The notes: generated from the sequence alone by a model not told the origin. 64,000 bases of DNA from Aspidapion aeneum (GCA_963576565.1 OY755038.1:175388907-175452906); one strand, 5' to 3'; counted from the stretch's first letter, positions 1 to 12,125 are shown. A program made the numbers and translations.

Positions 1-1
1 C

Positions 2-1480
2 ACCGTTCCTAACATTCTCGACTCTCTTATTCAAGATAAGTCTTCTTTAGACGAATCTACCCGCATTCTTGCTTACGTTCTACGATTTGTCAATAATTGT
101 CGTTCTCAAAAACTCAAAAAACATAAATTTTCTGGGAATTTATCTTCATTTGAATTATACAACTCAACTTTGCAATTTGTAAAACATACTCAATCACTCT
201 ATTTTTCAAAAGAGATAGAACTTATTCAGCAAAATAAAATAGTTCCAAAAGCTTTACTCAAACTTTCCTTGTTTTTTGATCATCAAAAAATATTAAGAGT
301 GGGAAGTCGACTCAAGAATGCTCCTATTTCCTTTTCAAGTAAATTTCCAGCTTTACTTCCGAGTCGTTGTATCTTGACTAATCGAATAATCGAAGCAACA
401 CATTTGAAGTACTTGCATGCTGGAGTATAAACCACTCATTTTCTAATTCTCCAACGTTACTGGATATACGATGCTAAACGTTCTATTCGAAGAGTTTTAG
501 CTCAATGTGTGAAATGTTGGAAAACAAAACCTATCTCAACCGTTCCTGTCATGGGTAATTTACCATTAAACCGAGTTTCTGTTCACAAACCCTTTCTTCA
601 TGTTGGCGTAGATTATGCTGGCCCGTTCGATATCGTTATGTCCAGAGCTCGAGGTACTATCAAACTCAAATCCTATTTATGTCTATTTATCTGTCTTTCT
701 GTCAAGGCAGTCCACTTAGAACTCGTTTCAGATCTTACTGCTAATGCTTTTCTGGCTGCTTTTAAACGGTTTATTAGTAGTCGTGGCCGTGTGGAAGCTA
801 TTAACTCAGATAATGGTACAAATTTTGTAAAAGCCTATAAAATGTTAAATCAATATGCTTCTGAAGCCGCTGCCAAGGAAAGTATAACTTGGCATTTCAA
901 TCCTCCCTCAGCTCCACACTTTGGAGGACTTTGGGAATCTAATATCAAATCTGTAAAAACACATTTAGTACGTGTTCTCGGAGATCAAGTTCTGAGCTAT
1001 GAAGAACTCTACACAGTTTTTACTCAAATCGAAGCAATTATCAACTCTCGACCTCTAACTCCAATTAGCAACGATCCAAATGATTTTGGTGCTCTCACAC
1101 CGGGTCATTTTTTGACTATGGAGTCTCTAGCAGCTCCCATAGAGCCTAGTTACGAATCAATTCCCGTCAATCGACTTTCTCGTTGGCAAATTTTAACAAA
1201 AATTCACCAACATTTTTGGACTCGCTGGTCCAAAGAGTACCTTCATACTTTACATCAGAAAGTTAAATGGCACAAGTCTTCTCCAGGTCTTAAGCCTGGT
1301 ACTCTGGTTGTGATCAAACAAGATAATGTGTCTCCTTTAAACTGGCCAATGGGACGCATTATTGAAACTTTTCCGGGTTCTGACGGAATTGTTCGGGTAG
1401 CAACGGTTAGAACAGGGGATGGTGTTTTTAAAAGACCAGCTGTTAAGTTATGCCCATTACCAATTGAACACAATCTCTAA
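2..1480 (+). pseudogene. BEL/Pao LTR retrotransposon, pol C-terminal fragment (integrase)
   Basis: One frame is open from the window edge to the stop at 1480 except for a single TAA at 428-430, where the context (HAGV-stop-TTHF) implies a lost Gln codon. About 490 codons are present. The LRVGSRLKNA block just before the integrase is typical of BEL/Pao pol. The zinc-binding HHCC module follows (His pair at THLKYLH, Cys pair at CVKC). The catalytic triad is visible: Asp in GVDYAGPF, Asp in NSDNGTNF and Glu in GLWESN, 41 residues apart for the last two. The C-terminal part (KPGTLVVIKQDN, NWPMGRI) is the BEL-type DNA-binding tail. Reverse transcriptase would lie upstream, outside the window. Apart from the nonsense codon the integrase is well preserved. 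Confidence 0.93.
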
Positions 1481-1489
1481 AATGCAGTG

Positions 1490-1990
1490 CATTTTGGTGG
1501 GCGGCAAATGGTCCGTACACCACTGTATATAAAAATTGTGTCGTCCCAAAATTTAAATAATAAATTAATAATTATAATTTTAATTCTAATTTCTTTGAAT
1601 CAATCAATCATTTAGTTTCTTCGATTCTATTGCTTTCTAATTTCATTCGACCGCGCAAAAAACAAGCCTTTTTTTTGTCTCAACTGAGCGCGACGCAGCG
1701 ATCCCGAAAAGTGCATATAAAAATACTTTATCAGTACAAATTTTTCTGCTCGACTGAAAACATTTTAAGAATACCTACGTCTTCTTATTTTTTAATTTTG
1801 TGCTCAAAATAACTCAAACCATTCAATTCAATTCAATATAATACAGAGTGATTCTTACGATTACGCCACGAGGTGATCCGTGATTACGCCATCAACCAAA
1901 GACGAGGAGGTAGGCCTACCCAGGGAAGAAAACATCAAGAAACCGGTAAGTTGGGATAAAAAAAGGCCGTAGTAATTTTTCTTACAAACC
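1490..1990 (+). repeat. Probable polypurine tract and start of the BEL 3' LTR
   Basis: Directly after the pol stop comes TTTTGGTGGGCGGC (1490-1503), the kind of purine-rich end seen before BEL 3' LTRs, and then TGGTCCGTACACC, a plausible LTR start at about 1509, with a TATATAAAAA box near 1526. The 3' border cannot be placed because the partner LTR is outside the window; it lies somewhere between about 1860 and 1990. Confidence 0.55.
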
Positions 1991-3429
1991 CTGAGCGAGT
2001 TCATTTTAAAGCTTGCTGTCTATCGAAGGAACTAACATCGCTGAAAAATTATTTAGGAAACGTTAATATAATTTACTTGGTGAGCAAAAAATAGGAATAT
2101 GTAAACAAACCACACCATTCACTAACTGCGTTACATTTAGGTAAGATACTAGTAGTAAATTTTTTTATAAATCATATTTTTAAAAATAACTTTTGGCCTC
2201 ACCTTACTGTTTACAAACCAAGAACATATAAGTTAGGGTTTCTTGAGCGATCTATTAAAAGAATATTACGTTAATTACTTTTCCGCACAATTTTACTTTT
2301 TCGCATCATTTTTACTTTCCTCACGATTTTTTTCCGCACGTCCAAATTGCAAGAACCTTCCCGTCCACAATCGTTTTCAAATGAAAACCCGTCCTCCTAC
2401 ACACAAGTTTCATTTTCAAGAAGTGCTGCTGTACCGATGCTACCAGAAGCACCGAATGAAGAATCCTGTAATGTGTTACAGCCTGTACAGACCAATATAC
2501 CTTCCTCCATTCACTACAGTAGTAATTCTAAGCAGCAAACTGATCAAGGCATTTCTGTAGTGGGCCAAACACCAACCAATCAAATTCCAATAAGAAACGA
2601 CGTTATTCAAGATGTTGCGGCATCTAATGTATATTGAAGCATGCAACAAACAGAAAGTGCACTTTCAATTTCAATATCTACCATCGTTAACTTTTTCGTT
2701 ATTGTTAATTAAATGTTCTTTACATAAAGTTTCTGTTTAATATATCATAATAAAAAAATCCTGTTTTATTATTTTTCCGTGCATAAAAAAATCAAGTAAA
2801 AATAAAAGTGAAAAAAACGTACGGAAAAGTAACTTTTCCGCACTAGGGCTGAAAAATTTCTTTTCCGCACGATTTTTGTTTTGTTAAAAATGAAGATATT
2901 TAGGACTCATTAAATGATTTATGTAACTATTCTATCTTACGTAACATTTTCTAGCATTATTATAAAATCTTTGCGAATTAAAACATGTTTTTTGATAAAG
3001 AAGATGGACAAAAACACTCGTAGGAAAAACATTGTACCTAATTCTTGCGGAAACTATCTTTTCCATCCATGACGGCTTGCCCGAACTCCGCTCCGCGTCG
3101 TTTGTGCAACTGTTGTCGCGTGCGGAAAAGTACCTCTTTCCGCACTTGTTAGGTAAATAACTATTGTACAAATAATTAAAAGCCTAAGCGATACAAAAAA
3201 ATATTTATGTAAAAGATTTAAAATTTAAAGATAGAAGACCTTAAGTGGGATGAAACTACTGCTTTTGTTGATTTGGAGTTTTCAGTAAAAATAGCTAAAG
3301 AAGTAAAGAAATATATCCCTTTATCAGACAACCAAATAGCTATGTAGCGGTACATGTATTAACAGATTTTTTGAAAGAAATGCAAAATATTGAGTCGCTT
3401 CACTTTGGAAGAAGTCTATATACAAGTAA
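1991..3429. other. Non-coding stretch with scattered TTTTCCGCAC motifs
   Basis: No gene is recognised. The word TTTTCCGCAC or its complement GTGCGGAAAA recurs at about 2280, 2330, 2834, 2862, 3118 and 3137, partly as small inverted pairs. This suggests the remains of a repeat rather than a gene. The 2243-2640 open frames are short, overlap each other and have no recognisable domain. Confidence 0.4.
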
Positions 3430-4330
3430 TTAAATAAAACTAAGAACGACGTACGGGACAAAAGTATTTGTGTGCAGGTTGTTGTTTGTCAATGTAAATA
3501 AATGTAATATTTATTATGTGTATTTGTACATTTTTATATTGAGCAAGCTTAATAATTATAAGGATTTGATTTGGCTCGGTTTGGTTATGTTAAATAGATA
3601 ACTTGGGTGTCAAATTGTTGCCTAGAAAACATGCACATTTGTGAAATAACAACGAAGACAGTTTTTTCTTGTAAATAAATGTGCAGATTTTTATATTTAT
3701 CGTGTATGTTTGTAAATGTTTACATTAGGCAAGCCTAGTGAAGGCTTTCGTTTTGTTACATTAAATATATATTTTAGGGCCAAGATTCTAAAATATCTTG
3801 TAAATTTGTTAATTAACAAATCAAACAAATGTAAAATATTTGTAAAAAATTTTTGATTTACTATTTGTATTTGTTAATTTTTTTATATTGACCAACTGGT
3901 TCGGTTTGATTCTATTAATTGTATATTTTGGATGAAAAATTTTTGTCAAATAAGCATGTAAATTTGTGAATTAACAACGAAGGCAGGCAGGTTTTTCTGT
4001 AAATAATTATTGTACATTTTTATATTGACCAACCTTATTTATATGGGTTTGGTTCGGTTTGGTTATACTTGATATATATTATAAAGCAATGATTTTTTCA
4101 AACTAACTTGTGAATTTGTAAAAGAACAACGAACCAAGCTGTTGTTACGTAAATAAATGTAGGGATTTTTGGATTTGTAAACTTTTATTTTGACCAAGGT
4201 TAGTTAGGGGCTTAGGTTGATTTGGTTATATTAACTAATAAGTTTTAATGTCAAAATTTTATCATATTAATTTGTCAAATAAATAGTAAAAGTTTTTCAC
4301 GAAAATATATGTGAATATTTTTGGATTTAT
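3430..4330. repeat. Decayed tandem array, unit about 150-180 bp
   Basis: A block with GTAAATAAATGT, a TTTTTATATTGACCAA segment, GGTTCGGTTTGGTTAT and AACAACGAA recurs with much divergence at least four times (for example TTGACCAA near 3888, 4024 and 4190; AACAACGAA near 3649, 3981 and 4124). No open frame or TIR is seen. It looks like old satellite-type sequence. Confidence 0.55.
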
Positions 4331-4339
4331 TTATTCATT

Positions 4340-5045
4340 TCACCCTGTAGCTCACCTCCCTTTTTTTTTAAAAACGTGATTTTTCAAAATTTTTACTGCT
4401 ATTTAGATATCACCCTGCAGCTTACCTACTGGAAGTAAATGAAATTTAGTAAGTGGTATGATTGCTTAACGTGTTACTAACTATTTTTTGCTAACAAACG
4501 CTCCTGACAACGTTGTTTTTTAAAAACGTGATTTTTACGAAATTTTATTACTAATTTCGATATCACCCTGTACCTCACTTCCTGGACCTAACGGTGATAC
4601 AGTCAGTTAATGGTATGATTGTTTCACGTATTCCTAACTATACTTTGCTAACAAAAGCTCCGGACAACCTTGCTTTTTAAAAATGTGATTTTTAGAAAAT
4701 TTACACACACTAATAATTTCTATATCACCATGTAGCTCAATTCCTGGACCTGAAGGTGATAAAATCTGATAATGGTATGATTGTGTAACGTGTTTCAAAT
4801 AATTTTTTGCTAACGAAAGCTCTTGATAACATTGTTTTTTAAAAATGTGTTTTTTAGAAAATTACGCTTCTAATTTCGATATCACCCTGTAGGTCTCTCA
4901 CTTCCTGGATCTAAAAATAATATAATAAGTTTCTTACTCTTATTTGCTAACTAAAACTCCTGACAGAGGTGTTTTTTAAAAATGTGATTTTTATTAAGAT
5001 TTACTACTATTTTCGATATCACCCTGTAACTCACCTCCTGAATCA
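4340..5045. repeat. Tandem repeat array, about 156 bp unit, 4-5 copies
   Basis: The anchor TAAAAA(C/T)GTG(A/T)TTTTT occurs at 4366, 4522, 4678, 4839 and 4975, giving spacings of 156, 156, 161 and 136. Each unit also holds GATATCACCCTGTAGCTCAC and CTAACTATTTTTTGCTAAC. It is non-coding and immediately follows the array at 3430-4330. Confidence 0.8.
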
Positions 5046-5440
5046 AAATTTGATCTAATCCGTAAATAGTAGTTTTATGGGGCCATTTGCAACTTTTTAT
5101 TGCTAAGTAGAAAATTAGAATTTTTTAACAAATCTATAATATTAGGCACACAAGAAATTTTACATAATTATACAAACATTATTTTTAATTATACGAATTT
5201 ATAGAAAGTTTGAAATTTATGTTTTAAAGGTTTGTTTCTTGGGTCCGGTTAGGGGTGCAATAAAACCAAAAAATATTTTGAAATCTATTTTCAGGTCGGC
5301 TGTACGCAGTTGTCTGCCTATATGTGCGGCTCCCTCTAGGGAGCGTGTTGCAAACTTAAGTTTTCCTTGCACAATGTGACCACGTGGTCGTGGCAACGCT
5401 AAAAACTTCCGCCTTCGACTTATTTTCCTCAGGTGGCGAC
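5046..5440. other. No feature recognised
   Basis: AT-rich at first, then a GC-richer segment from about 5290. I see no open frame, tandem array or TIR of its own. Confidence 0.3.
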
Positions 5441-6080
5441 TCTAGCAATTATTCTTAGGGTCACTGCATCCTGAAAGCCTGGCGTCTCCCAACGAGCGGA
5501 TAGTTCACAACTTGCATTCCACTTGCTATTGGCTGACATCGTCAGGCGGGATTTTTAAAATTAAAACTCTCCTGTCCTCGTTTTGGGAGGTTGAAATCGG
5601 TGTTAAACCAAACTGAAACAAAACCTAACCGTGGTCAATTGATGGGAAACGTATCCTAACCGGGGCGTGTCTGGACAGGTTAGGATACGTTGTCGAATAA
5701 TTTATCAGGGTTAGGTTAACACCGATTTCGACAGGAAAACAGGATAGGGAAGCTAATTAAAAAATATATAATATGTTTTTAAAAAACAATAAAAAAAAAA
5801 TACTCATCGGCATAGATTTAGTTAAATTCAATAGGTATGTACTGCACAAACCACTACACTTTTTAATCACTTACAACTAGTATATATTCGTATTTTACGC
5901 CGAAAGCTGTAAACATTAAGTTTGTTAAATGCTTGACTGGTGGCACCATCTCTTAATATAATATAATAATAATCTTAAACGGCAACGTTCAACATCAAAA
6001 AGTCAGCTGACTATTTCGACCAATAGCAAACGGAATGCAAGTTGTGAACTAGCCGCTCATGTCTCCCAGGGGTAGCGACA
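5441..6080. mobile_element. Foldback/MITE-like element with inverted arms
   Basis: Outer arms at about 5487-5535 and 6018-6066 are inverted copies of each other (shared core GGAATGCAAGTTGTGAACTA). An inner inverted pair at about 5590-5620 and 5710-5740 (GAAATCGGTGTTAA against TTAACACCGATTTC) gives a second hairpin. The segment 5450-5490 recurs inverted at 8930-8975, so the family has another member nearby. Non-coding. Confidence 0.65.
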
Positions 6081-7472
6081 CCAAACATAACCTCATTTAC
6101 GAAAAACGCAAATCCGACACTGTCAGGAGCGTAGCTTATTTTATGTTTAAAAAAATTAAATGGTTTACAAATGTTATGTAAAGAACTGTCCGTCACATCC
6201 GGTATATAAATTTTACTTTCCAAATAAACAAACCTAAAAAAACTAAGTTTTTTATGATTTCAAATTTATTAGGACCCTGTGTTAGGACCCACACAGCGAA
6301 GGAAACCAAAAATATAGTTTGCATGTTTTATATATATTCTAAAATATAGAAAACTATTATGTTGGGTTTTGTATCATTTAATAAATTTTTTATGCTCTCT
6401 ACGGAATAAAGGTGTACGTTTAATCCCTTTTTTCATGGGCTAAGGTAGTATTTCTTGTCCCCAGTGATTGAAAGTAATTTCTTTAAAACCATAAAGGCAA
6501 AATATAGGTTTTTGGATTATTTTATTTTATCATAATACAAAAAACAAAAAGGAATCAAGATATATACACGATACCGATTATTTTGTTCCAGCTTGCCGTA
6601 AGCTTACTGTACTTTGCCGATGGCTTGGTTCGTTTTGATCGTTATTGTGTTCTTAGGCATAGAATATTGCTTCCATATAAACGAAGCATTTAACTTTCTA
6701 GACTTCTACAGGCTGTAAACCAGGAAACTGTGAAATTTTCGAAATTCTGTTTATTGCATCATTTCCATGCCCATCTCAAAGTAAGAATATGCTTTATTTT
6801 CCATCTTCGAGAAATGTAATTCGAACTCTTTCTCGACTAAACTTAATTAGTTTGTTATGAAATAAATAATGTGTTGTTATAAGGTCACTCATCGTCAAGC
6901 AAGCTTTACCTTGCTTGACGATAAGTGACCTTAGTTTGTTAGCATCTGACTGACTTTTGTTTAATGTAATGCCATGACAACTATCACTGCCCACTGTTTT
7001 TTTATATACGGGGGGTTGACATGCTAAAACTACAGTACGATAAGTGGTTTAATACCTATTTATTTAGTTTATGATTATTATTTTTAGTATATAAAAATAA
7101 ACCTTGGCATTAAAGTCCCTTTTAGTCACTTAGCAAATTATAGCCCTTCTTCCGGTCGAGCATGAAAATTCCCGCCGTGGTATTAAAAGTAAACACTGCA
7201 CTCCCCATGTTTATAATATACCAACTATTATTTTTATTAGTGTTCAAAAAAAAGCGGGCGGCGAAGAAAAGGTCGAAAATACAAAAAGTCGAAAATACAA
7301 AAGATTGAAAAACAAAAGGTTCAAACAAAGATCGAAAGTAGCTACACTGTAATGATTGCAAAACAAAGTAGAATTAAGAGACACACAGGTACACACACAC
7401 ACTCATAGAAAAGTTTTTCAAAAATCAACATCCAATAAAAACTCAAGGTAGCAACACGACGGGTCGCAGAAC
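6081..7472. other. Non-coding stretch with one compact hairpin
   Basis: No gene is recognised; the open frames at 6011-6223, 6794-6994 and 7122-7361 lack any known domain. The only clear structure is the 24 bp-arm hairpin at 6881-6932, listed separately. Confidence 0.4.
6881..6932. repeat. Compact near-perfect hairpin, 24 nt arms
   Basis: AAGGTCACTCATCGTCAAGC starts the left arm, and the right arm is its reverse complement with one internal mismatch, with only a few bases of loop. It could be a tiny foldback remnant. The loop is short for a microRNA precursor. Confidence 0.7.
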
Positions 7473-8351
7473 TTTGTTCGAAAACATTTTCTTAGAACGG
7501 AAATTTTTATGAAAACAATTTCTTCTAATGGAAATTTGTTCGAAAACATTTTTTTTTAACTGAAATTTATTCAAACACCATTTCTTTGAACGGAAATTTG
7601 TTTTCGAACGGAAATTTGTTCGTAAGTAATAGTTGTTCAAAAACATTTTCTTCGAATAGAAATCATTTTCTTCGAAAGCAAGTTTTTCGATAAAAGACGC
7701 TCTAGACCTGGATTTCCAAACCTAACACAATTCATATAGTTTGACTACGGCAAGGTCTTTTTAACATATTTTTTCAAAAAATCCCTGACTTCTTTCCCGG
7801 GATCGTAAACATTCTGAAAATACGTCTACTTTCCTCCTTTTGGAAGGTCGAAATTGGTATTTTCCTAAACTTTGTCAATTGATCGCAAACGTATCCGAAC
7901 CGGTCCAGATACCTCCTGATGTGCTCAATTAAGAAAGGTTAGAGTAACACCGATTTCAACCTTCCGAAATGAGGACCGGAAAGCTAATTTAGGGAAATCA
8001 TTTTTCGACAATAGGTTTCGGTTGGTTCGGTTTGGTTTCACACCCTCTAGGATCCCGGGAAAGAAGTCAGGGAAGTTTTTGTTTCCAAAAATTGTCAGAA
8101 AAAAACCCCATTAGTCGAACTATATGAGTTGTGTTAAGTTTGGCAAGCCAGGTCAAATATTTTTTTTTCGAAAAATCGAAATTTCCGTTCAAAGAAAATG
8201 TTTTCGAACACATTTCTGTTTGAAGAAAATGATTTCGAAAAATTTCTGTTTGAAGAAAACGTTTTCGAACAATCTTTTGTTCGAAGAATATGTTTTAGAA
8301 CAATTTTTGGTTTGAAGAAAATGATTTTCGAAGTTTATGCTTTCGAACAAT
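7473..8351. mobile_element. Foldback element, about 0.88 kb, arms built of about 30 bp repeats
   Basis: The left arm (7473-7680) repeats a GAACGGAAATTTGTTCGAAAA-type unit of about 30-35 bp; the right arm (8160-8351) carries the same unit inverted. Further in, 7705-7745 pairs with 8105-8150 (AACACAA-TCATATAGTT core), TCCCTGACTTCTTTCCCGGG at 7780 pairs with its complement near 8052, and GGAAGGTCGAAATTGGT near 7847 pairs with 7950-7970. The central part is related to the centre of 5441-6080. No transposase is present, so it would be non-autonomous. Confidence 0.8.
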
Positions 8352-8914
8352 AATATTAAGATATTTATATGAAATGTACTATAAAATTATAAATAATTAA
8401 GCCGAACCTTACGAAAACTCGAACTGTATTTGGGCATTTTTTGTCTTTTGATAAAATGTAAAATTCGGAATAAAAAGGTACTAAAAAAAACCACAATACC
8501 AAAAACACCCAAAAAAATGGGAAAAAAACTTGGAAAATAAATTAAACAGTGCGAAAAATAGCGTATAAACATCGTGATAAAAGTTTCATTTTATCCCTTG
8601 ATATATTATATAATATTAATAAACTTTTAACATAGAAATGTATTTCTGTCCTGTTTGTTTATTTATTACGTATTATTTTTATACAAAAACAGAAATAATA
8701 TTTAAAAGAAAATGATTTTTAACAATAAATATACCTACAATAAATATTCATAACCCAAAAACTCAAGGAACATATTTTTTATTTCTTAAGCTGTATAAAA
8801 ACGAGTTCTTTTTAAGTTTTATTAAAACATATTTCTTTTCTCAGACTGTATAAAAATGAGTATTTTTCACGAACGTCTATGGAATTTTGAGTACGGTTTT
8901 GACACTCGTGTCGC
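8352..8914. other. AT-rich, no gene recognised
   Basis: Low-complexity AT-rich sequence. A degenerate direct repeat around CTGTATAAAAA(C/T)GAGT appears near 8790 and 8846. No coding or TIR signal. Confidence 0.3.
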
Positions 8915-9075
8915 TACCCCTGGGAGACGCTTGGCTTCCAGGATGCAGTGACCCTAGTATTTCTAATTAGCCTATCCAAAACCTCATGGGCGCAGCCTTC
9001 GTGTTAGTTTACGACAGAGACAATTTATTATTTTCTCTATGGTTTACGAAGGCTGTGTCATGGGCCGTCACTGAA
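8915..9075. repeat. Inverted fragment of the 5441-6080 family plus a small hairpin
   Basis: GTCGCTACCCCTGGGAGACG and CCAGGATGCAGTGACCCTA match, in inverted order, sequence at 6060-6080 and 5450-5490. Then 8980-9075 forms a small hairpin (CATGGGCGCAGCCTTCGT against ACGAAGGCTGTGTCATGGGC), probably a separate short MITE. Confidence 0.55.
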
Positions 9076-9141
9076 GAACAGCAGTTTCTATATGGGAGGA
9101 CCCCCCAGAATAAAAAACTATATACGTGCCTAGCTTTGATA

Positions 9142-9635
9142 ACGAAAGTAAAAAAATAATCGCCACTTCAATAATTTGACCAGGATCCTCACTTAGTCAG
9201 ATTTTTCTGGCAGATTTTAAAGAAATAATTTGACATTCCCTTAAAAATCCGTTCAAATATAACGGTGGCAACAGCGTAGAGCTAATTTTGTAGCGACCCT
9301 TCCACGACATGCAGTTAGTCCCTCTTTGTTAATTTTACCGTGAAGAACAAAGAAAGAAAGTAAACTTAGCTGACCTCATAAAGAAAACGAATAGGACTCA
9401 TAAATTTGAAAGAAATGTGACGAAATCTGACATTTCAGTTTGTGTGGTTAATGGTCTTCTGCTTTGAATTTATTTACAATTTTTAAATTAAAAATTTTCA
9501 ACAAATGACGGGTTTTTAATTAAAAACAAATATTATATCGTCAAGCTACAGCTATCAAAAAGTGGGAAATGGCCTTTTAGGTAAGTTTTTAAGTTTAAAA
9601 ATTGCCTTTTAAACGAGAAATCTTAAGCGCCAGTT
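9142..9635 (+). repeat. Dispersed repeat, copy 1 (partner at 15243-15750)
   Basis: About 500 bp is shared in direct orientation with 15243-15750. Most of it has drifted, but some blocks are almost identical, notably CTTAGCTGACCTCATAAAG and the last 70 bp (AAAAAGTGGGAAAT through GAGAAATCTTAA). The latter includes a consensus splice-donor-like TTTTAG|GTAAGT near 9580. No protein homology is recognised. Confidence 0.65.
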
Positions 9636-10055
9636 TGGGGGCGATTCTTCACAATTTGAAAAAATCTGACACAATTTGACATGCCAGATTTTAACCTTAA
9701 ATCTTGACAACATTGCATCAATTTTCTAAGGATAAATACGATACAATGCAATGTAGAATTCAAATAAGGCATTGGCATAATTTTAATCTGATTTAAGACA
9801 AAACAACTTACGGCGACATGCGTGAATCTCATTAATTTGCTTGAAAAATAATAATCTATTAAAATTATAAACACTATTCGCCCTATTATGATAATTGATA
9901 ATCCGTCCACCTGCGAAACAAGGCCACCAACGACAAGAGGTTTGATTTGAATAATATAAAAATAACAATAAAATTTTTTTTAAAATATAGATTTTTAAAA
10001 TGTAAAACCAAGACAAGAAAAAACTTATTTTTGACGAAATATGCAGAGAGCATTA

Positions 10056-10198
10056 GGGGCCGGTTTCTCAATAGAGGATAACCCCTGACCCGTGGATTAT
10101 CTTTAATAGCTGTATTTTTTTGGCATGTGGTAAATATGTCAGCCAACTCTTTTTTTAACCCACGGGTCAGGGCTAACCCTCTATTGAGAAACCGGCCC
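10056..10198. mobile_element. MITE, 143 bp, inside unit A
   Basis: TIRs read GGGCCGGTTTCTCAATAGAG at both ends (inverted), followed by the inner inverted pair CCCTGACCCGTGG. It is flanked by TTA on both sides (10053-10055, 10199-10201), a 3 bp duplication as used by PIF/Harbinger elements; TTAG is an alternative reading. The same insertion is present in unit B at 59117-59257, so it predates the duplication. Confidence 0.8.
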
Positions 10199-10355
10199 TT
10201 AGAGAGTCAACAAACAAGATAAATTGAAGCTACCTAGGTACTATACTGTTACAAAGATACGAACCCTTCAACATCTTCAAAACGATTGTTTGCACATTTT
10301 ATTCAAAACAAACCAACTAACATTTTTAAATTTAACTAATTTTGTTGGACACTAA

Positions 10356-10475
10356 ACCCTAGATGCACCGTTAGCACATTTCTTGGATTAGTCACTTAAT
10401 CGCGATTAAGTCCTTGTTGCTCACATAAAACAACAATGATGGATTAGCTAAGCCTTCTTACGGTACATCTAGGGG
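10356..10475. mobile_element. MITE, 120 bp, inside unit A
   Basis: TIRs ACCCTAGATGCACCGTTAG and its inverted partner (CCCCTAGATGTACCGTAAG), flanked by TAA on both sides. A perfect ACTTAATCGCGATTAAGT palindrome lies in the middle. The equivalent in unit B is 59442-59546. The 3 bp TWA-type duplication suggests a PIF/Harbinger-type MITE. Confidence 0.7.
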
Positions 10476-11147
10476 TAAGCCTTTTGCGCAAAAAAACTAT
10501 AGTATATAATTTACAACAAAATATTGATTTAAATCATATATCTCTCAGTGCGGATTGTGGGTAATACTTCATTGGCGTCCATAAACTAAGAACTTTTTTA
10601 AAAATCACTACAAATATTTTTTGTTTTTTACAATTTTTTGAAATGTATTTAATAATTTATTAGGAAAATTAACTTTGTGTTCCAACAATTGATAATCAAA
10701 TAGAGACAATTTCACTCTCAATGAGCCAGTGGCATCCATCAATGTGGGCGATTTACAGAAATCCTCGAAAAATCTATTGATTTTTTACATTTTCATTGAA
10801 TTTTCAACAAAAAAGTTCTTTCAATCAATCTTTTTAATTTTGAAATTTTGCAATTGTCATAAAAACTAAGTGCTGCAAGAAAACACTGATATTACACTTT
10901 ATTAGGAAGACCAAATTTCTTTTTTAGCAATGTATCATTTATAATTATTTCTAACGGTGTATAAATTTTAATTATACTACGTGATAGACAATAAAATTTT
11001 CTTTTAAATGATTAGACCGAAGGTCGTCATAGGTTATACCTTCCCCCTATATGGGATTTCCTGACAGATAGATATATTTTTGTTGCTATTGTAATGTAGT
11101 TTAATGTTTTACTTGTTTGCCACATTGCCAACTACAGCCTACATCTA

Positions 11148-11372
11148 GGGTGGAGAGGGGGACAAAAGTGGTCAAAGTAAGAAACTCATAACGAATAAAG
11201 CTTATAGAAAATTACATTTTCTTTCATAAAAATAGGTCGATGATCTTCCGCGTGGTCTTCTAAAGAAAAACCGATTTTTGTGAGTTACATTTTTGGAAAG
11301 AAAGCGTTATCTTCTATAAGTTTTATTCTTTGGCCACTTTTTCCTGGGTGGTCTTCCGCCCTTTTAGGTATA
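11148..11372. mobile_element. Probable MITE with imperfect long TIRs
   Basis: The left end (AGGGTGGAGAGGGGGACAAA, then AGTGGTCAAAG) pairs with the right end, whose complement contains AAGGGCGGAAGACC and AGTGGCCAAAG. A matching segment lies in unit B near 60318-60562. Target duplication is unclear. Confidence 0.5.
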
Positions 11373-11833
11373 ACGACGAACATAACTGGAGACAATTTGT
11401 AAAAATCGCCAAAAATCAGTATTATTTATAATACATACTGCCGTTCCTAAGAAGAAAATTTTATTTTCTAAATAGTGGCAGACATTATTTTTGCCTAGAG
11501 AACTTCATTTTCAAAAAAAATATTCTGCCGTCGCTAAAAAGATTGTCGCATGTAGAAATTCTATGTTTTGAGAAAATCAGGTTATATATAATTTTGAAAT
11601 AAAAAGCAAAAAATTAAAACCTTGACTTTTATTTTAAAAGAAAATAAAAAAGTATAAAACTAAACCCGTTTTTCTCAAGACGTAAAATTGCTACTAATTT
11701 TCTTAAAAATTAAGTAATCTTGTACTCTTTTCGAAAATAAAATTTTCTTTTAAATAATGCACAGATTTATTATGTAAAGATAATTGATGATTCATATGTG
11801 AGTGGGTCTTGCAGCCCTTCCACTGCGACCACC

Positions 11834-12125
11834 AGTGCAGCTGCGGCTCGTGCCGCAGGCGAGGTGAAGCGGTACATTACATATTATTATACAGGTATTA
11901 TCTCTGAAGAAAATTTATTGCGTCCTCGTCCTCAGTTGAAAGAGATCAGAAACATATTTAAGGGCAAAAAGTTTTATTTATATTGTCGTTTTTCTCTTTC
12001 AACTGTCGTACCATGCTCCAATAGTTCTAGGACGCAAAGAGTTTTAAAAAGAATAACGTTTGTACCGGTGTTTATAATGTGGCGCTTCACCTCGCCTGCG
12101 GCACGAGCCGCCGCTGCACCAGTGT
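11834..12125. mobile_element. MITE with GC-rich TIRs, about 290 bp
   Basis: About 45 bp TIRs share the core GCGGCTCGTGCCGCAGGCGA, reading on into GGTGAAGCG, at 11843-11871 and inverted at 12082-12115. The 112-residue open frame across it is a by-product of the inverted arms. The copy in unit B (61019-61555) has a second element inserted in its left TIR. An internal TIR-like motif also appears in the element at 19431-19987. Confidence 0.7.

Noticed and set aside
4340..5045. CRISPR array
   Set aside because: The repeats are about 156 bp, diverged and without unique spacers, in a eukaryotic context.
6881..6932. MicroRNA precursor
   Set aside because: The loop is only a few bases and the stem about 24 bp, too short for a typical Drosha substrate; kept as a hairpin only.
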